Positions 61,135 to 64,000 of a DNA stretch of 64,000 nt are shown piece by piece; the first letter of the stretch is position 1, and the number at the start of each line of letters is the position of its first letter. Position numbers and translations under genes: made by a program. The notes beneath the pieces were generated by a model. It saw nothing but the letters and a program-made list of their open reading frames with translations, searched no databases and was not told the DNA's origin. The stretch is taken from positions 620,001-684,000 of the forward strand of contig CBDCER010000002.1 in NCBI GenBank assembly GCA_965215855.1, in the 5' to 3' direction. This DNA is from J027 sp965215855 (GTDB lineage Bacteria > Chloroflexota > Anaerolineae > Aggregatilineales > J027).

Positions 61135-62058
61135 CTAAATTGACGCCTCCACATCCTCGGCTTCAATTCGGGCATCAATCCAATCCCCATAAGTGGTACC
61201 ATCTTCTAATCGCCAATACTTTCGCCCATTTGTATTCTGGCCTCGAATTACCGCGGCAGCAGCACTGGGGCTACTAAATGGCACATCCTCAATAAATCTA
61301 AGTTTGTCACCTTCACGAACCAAACGCCCATCGCGCAAAAGACGTTCTTTCAACGTGCTATAAGAGCGACTATCATCTCGAATCAGAGCCTCTGAATCAA
61401 CCAACACTACAAATTCACCCTTAATGAGCTGTGCATGAGCAACAACCTCTAGTTCCGAACCCTGTCTACTGGTAACCATTGTAAACACGGGTGATTCAGC
61501 TAAATCCGTCTCCTGAAGACTTGAAGAAACCGCATCGCGCACAGGGCGTGGTAAAGCGAAGTTTAGGCTCAAAACAGGTAAAAGCATTTGCAAATGTTCA
61601 AGGAACACTTCCATCTCATCCTGGTCCGCTGGCGGCAACGGGGGCAAATCGGGCCATGTGTTATTCAGGACAAGAGAGCGTTTGGTGTCATGGGCTATGT
61701 CAATAAGGCGGGTTTCCAAATAACGGATATGGCCTTTAGTCAAGTTTTCATCGGCGCTTGTAATGACAGCGACATAGTCAAAAAATCCTTTATCGTCTGA
61801 TTTCTCGTGCTGTTTAAGACGATGCAGGACATTTTCACTCTCACCAATGTAAACCGCCCGGTTGGTTGGATCATCTGGATCAAGCCCTGTCAACACATAG
61901 ACTCCAGGGCGCTTTATATCTGGATCCGAGGCCAAGTCGTCCAGTTTAGTGCGCGGAGCATAGGTTACTTGTCCGACCCAATTGCCGATTTGGGCCTTAA
62001 TAATTCCACTGGGAATACCCTCAACGAGATAAAGCGTTATTTTTCGTCCACGTGCCAC
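61135..62058 (-). CDS. GIY-YIG nuclease-domain protein with DUF4357-like tail
   Basis: A 307-residue protein. Residues about 50-140 are a GIY-YIG domain: GVYVLTGLDP then AVYIGESENVLHRLKQHEK (Tyr, Gly and Arg of the catalytic set), and the metal-binding Glu in RYLETRLIDIA. The C-terminal 80 residues (IRGQNTNGRKYWRLEDGTTY) match DUF4357, a small domain often fused to nucleases. Likely a DNA-binding nuclease of unknown target. No restriction methylase or phage gene is adjacent. GTG start at 62058 with AAGGA nine bases upstream. Confidence 0.87.
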   Translation of the reverse strand: MARGRKITLYLVEGIPSGIIKAQIGNWVGQVTYAPRTKLDDLASDPDIKRPGVYVLTGLDPDDPTNRAVYIGESENVLHRLKQHEKSDDKGFFDYVAVITSADENLTKGHIRYLETRLIDIAHDTKRSLVLNNTWPDLPPLPPADQDEMEVFLEHLQMLLPVLSLNFALPRPVRDAVSSSLQETDLAESPVFTMVTSRQGSELEVVAHAQLIKGEFVVLVDSEALIRDDSRSYSTLKERLLRDGRLVREGDKLRFIEDVPFSSPSAAAAVIRGQNTNGRKYWRLEDGTTYGDWIDARIEAEDVEASI

Positions 62059-62121
62059 TTTTCAGAATCCTTCATAATGTTGAATTAGCATAATGGTTCT
62101 ACCGTTTCAACAGAATCGGGA

Positions 62122-62147
62122 TATGGGGCGAATAGTCTCGCTCCATA
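62122..62147 (-). terminator. Hairpin after the DprE2-like gene
   Basis: TATGGGGCGA (62122-62131) pairs with TCGCTCCATA (62138-62147), ten pairs with one G-U and a six-base loop, immediately after the stop codon on the - strand. No T run follows, so termination is uncertain. Confidence 0.35.
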
Positions 62148-62149
62148 AT

Positions 62150-62887
62150 CTACAACTTCGTCTTGTGAAACAACCACCCCGGCGTATGAATAATCAGCTT
62201 CATAATCGGCCACCAATACCAGGGCACATAAATCGTACTCTTGCCCTTCTTCATGCCCTGATAAATGGCCTTGCCCACCCGATGCGGACTGGCATACATA
62301 AAATTCTTCTTCAAATGGGCCGTCATTGGTGTATCGACCAGCCCCGGCTTGATCGTCAGCACACTCACACCCGATTTCGATAACCGGTGACGTAAGCCTT
62401 GCATGAACGTCGTCACGCCCGCTTTGGCCGTGCCATACACATAGTTGCTCATCCGACCCCGATCACCCGCCACCGACGAAATCACGGCAATGCAACCCCG
62501 CCGCTGCTCTTCAAAATAATTCGCCAGCGGCGTTAGCAGCGCCACCACGCTCAGGAAATTAACATCCAGTTCCCACAGTGCCTTATCGACGTCCTGCTGG
62601 CACACCTCTTGATCGCCCAGAGTACCATGTGCAATCAACACCGCGTCCAGCCCACCCAACACATCAAGCGCCGTGTCAATCATCGGCTGGATTTCGTCTT
62701 TGCGTGTCACATCCAATTCATAGGTCGTGACCATCTTCGCACCCCGCGCCCGCAGATCATCCGCCACCACCACCAGTTGAGGATCTTCCAGGCTCACCAA
62801 AAACATCTCGGCTCCATCCGCTGCAAAAAACCGCGCCGTCTCCTGAGCAATCGCCGATGTTGCGCCAACAATCAATAGTTTCAACAT
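62150..62887 (-). CDS. dprE2: DprE2-like short-chain reductase
   Basis: A 245-residue SDR similar in layout to decaprenylphosphoryl-D-2-keto-erythro-pentose reductase. The NAD(P) site is VGATSAIAQETARFF, IAHGTLGDQ the NNAG-type segment, ISSVAGDRGRMSNYVYGTAKAG the catalytic Ser and YxxxK. The C-terminus (YVPWYWWPIMKLIIHTPGWLFHK) is aromatic, as in DprE2, and may touch the membrane. With the adjacent oxidase it would epimerise C2 of polyprenyl-phospho-ribose to arabinose. ATG 62887 lies 3 bp after the stop of that gene. Confidence 0.8.
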   Translation of the reverse strand: MLKLLIVGATSAIAQETARFFAADGAEMFLVSLEDPQLVVVADDLRARGAKMVTTYELDVTRKDEIQPMIDTALDVLGGLDAVLIAHGTLGDQEVCQQDVDKALWELDVNFLSVVALLTPLANYFEEQRRGCIAVISSVAGDRGRMSNYVYGTAKAGVTTFMQGLRHRLSKSGVSVLTIKPGLVDTPMTAHLKKNFMYASPHRVGKAIYQGMKKGKSTIYVPWYWWPIMKLIIHTPGWLFHKTKL

Positions 62888-62890
62888 GGG

Positions 62891-64000
62891 TTATCTTCCT
62901 GCCATTATGCGTCGCCAGAAACTCGACGAAAATCCTGGATCAATATACTGTGCAAATTCCTGCCAATTCGGATAACTGGCCTCAAACGTCTCAAAACTCA
63001 TGCGGGCATCTTTGGCCGGATACAACGCCCCGCCACTCTCCCGCACGACAGTGTCCAATTCCTCCAACAATTGCAGCGTCTTCTCGCCCTGATATGCAAA
63101 ATCTAGCGCCAGCGTCACACCTGGACGTGGAAACGACAGCATTCCCGGCGAACGCACCTCCCCAAACGTCTTGAAGACCACCAGCGGTGACCCTTGCCCT
63201 GATTGACCGATGCGCCGGATAATCTCCTTAATGGGATCCAGGCTGTCTTTATAGGGAACTACACACTGATACTGCAAAAAGCCGCGTTTGCCATAAACTC
63301 TGTTCCAATCATTTAACGCATCCAATGGATAAAAGAACGGGTCATAATGCACCACATTGCGGATAACCTTCGTCAACTGCGAGCGATAGTACACAGCATT
63401 AAAAGCCTTGACCGTCAAGGTATTGATGGCGAAATTTGGGAAATCTATCGGAATACTCAACAGCGGCTTGGCTTCTTTATACTGATTGCCACCCAGCGGT
63501 GGATCATGTGGATTGCCCCGCGTGAACAGCCCGCGCCCCATATTTTCACTCTGTGCCAGACAGTCAATCCAACTGACTGTATACCGATAGTCCTCCGACT
63601 CCGCCGTGACCTCGAAAAATTCATCCACATTCCGAAACCGGACACGCTCCATATCGAACAATGGGCTTAAAATCGGCTTCAGGGTAAACTCGACCCACAA
63701 AATAACACCCGTCAGTCCCAGCCCACCAATCGTTGCACGGTACATGCCTTCATTTTCCGTTGGCGAACACAGCATTCGGGTTCCATCCGAACGCAACAAC
63801 TCAAACTGTGTGACATGACAACCAAACGTTCCGTCACTATGATGGTTCTTACCATGCACATCATTGGCTATCGCCCCGCCCACCGACACAAACTTCGTGC
63901 CTGGCGTCACGGGCAAAAACCATCCCTGCGGCACAATCACGTCCAGGATTTCTGCCAACGTGATTCCCGCCTCGCAGCGCAAGACGCCATTCTCAGCATC
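62891..64000 (-). CDS. dprE1: DprE1-like FAD-dependent oxidase (5' end outside window)
   Basis: At least 369 residues; the frame runs in phase to base 64000, so the start lies beyond the edge (a TTG at 63982 is internal). FAD-binding-type features: NGVLRCEAGITL, GTKFVSVGGAIANDVHGKNHH (family GGAIAxDIHGKNHH) and GTFGCHV. C-terminal features AKDARMSFETFEASYPNW and EFAQYIDPG resemble mycobacterial DprE1, including the active Lys of AKDxR. The position matching the benzothiazinone-target Cys reads Ala (VTLALDF). It would oxidise C2 of polyprenyl-phospho-ribose, and the DprE2-like reductase 3 bp downstream would complete the epimerisation. Confidence 0.85.
   Translation of the reverse strand, partial: DAENGVLRCEAGITLAEILDVIVPQGWFLPVTPGTKFVSVGGAIANDVHGKNHHSDGTFGCHVTQFELLRSDGTRMLCSPTENEGMYRATIGGLGLTGVILWVEFTLKPILSPLFDMERVRFRNVDEFFEVTAESEDYRYTVSWIDCLAQSENMGRGLFTRGNPHDPPLGGNQYKEAKPLLSIPIDFPNFAINTLTVKAFNAVYYRSQLTKVIRNVVHYDPFFYPLDALNDWNRVYGKRGFLQYQCVVPYKDSLDPIKEIIRRIGQSGQGSPLVVFKTFGEVRSPGMLSFPRPGVTLALDFAYQGEKTLQLLEELDTVVRESGGALYPAKDARMSFETFEASYPNWQEFAQYIDPGFSSSFWRRIMAGR

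Noticed and set aside
1..64000. tRNA, rRNA, CRISPR array or prophage
   Set aside because: No conserved rRNA segments, no T-loop plus acceptor pairs, no regularly spaced direct repeats and no phage structural genes were seen. A tRNAscan-SE and CRISPR finder run would be decisive.

Overview
The window reads as a chromosomal segment of a Chloroflexota bacterium, most likely Anaerolineae-like. This is inferred from style, not from a marker gene. It carries secreted or membrane proteins with Thr/Pro/Ala-rich linkers, SH3b and LysM surface proteins, several large sensor kinases, a Ser/Thr kinase with an extracytoplasmic tail, FtsX-type permeases and an HU protein. No rRNA, tRNA, CRISPR array or prophage was seen. 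Genes are packed tightly on both strands, many convergent pairs overlap by a few bases, and GTG/TTG starts are common. About 62 coding regions are supported, including one partial gene at each end.

Left part (1-12 kb): a GNAT acetyltransferase, a membrane Ser/Thr kinase, a divergent GHMP (homoserine-kinase-like) protein, a PHP phosphoesterase followed by two membrane glycosyltransferases, a large GAF/PAS histidine kinase, a methyltransferase, a dus-MOSC operon and the HU gene with promoter and terminator. At 12105-13473 sits a complete insertion sequence of the ISKra4 type, with perfect 24-bp terminal inverted repeats, a 9-bp target duplication and a transposase split by a -1 frameshift at an A7 tract.

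Middle (13.5-35 kb): SH3b surface protein, processive GT2, PAS kinase, a membrane-anchored TIR protein, a GT1 glycosyltransferase, a Zn/Cd/Pb-type P1B ATPase, a signalling operon (receiver, then receiver-adenylate cyclase, then pseudo-receiver histidine kinase), an FtsX permease, murE, a BldC-type HTH protein, argS and an ABC-2 permease.

Right part (35-64 kb): kptA, which appears to start at ATT, an FAH hydrolase coupled to a zinc-ribbon methyltransferase, mreB, pfkA, two sugar-nucleotide epimerases, a metallo-beta-lactamase-fold protein, enoyl-CoA hydratase, lgt, SDR, a LysM protein, acyl-CoA dehydrogenase, a PadR-controlled MacB-like ABC exporter with a readable promoter/operator, an AraC-VOC pair, an M24 peptidase, an arylamine N-acetyltransferase-like protein, an aldo/keto reductase, HEAT-repeat proteins, a GIY-YIG protein, and at the right edge a DprE1/DprE2-like pair whose first gene runs off the window.

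Functional themes are cell envelope construction (murE, mreB, lgt, GT2, GT-C and GT1 enzymes, epimerases, DprE1/DprE2-like pair), signal transduction (four histidine kinases or kinase-like proteins, one Ser/Thr kinase, one cyclase, PadR, AraC), and housekeeping (argS, dus, HU, pfkA). No obvious defence island or secondary-metabolite cluster was found. The strongest unusual signals are the ATT start of kptA, the frameshifting IS, the DprE1-like protein with Ala at the benzothiazinone-target position, and the degenerate receiver with Glu in place of the phosphorylated Asp.
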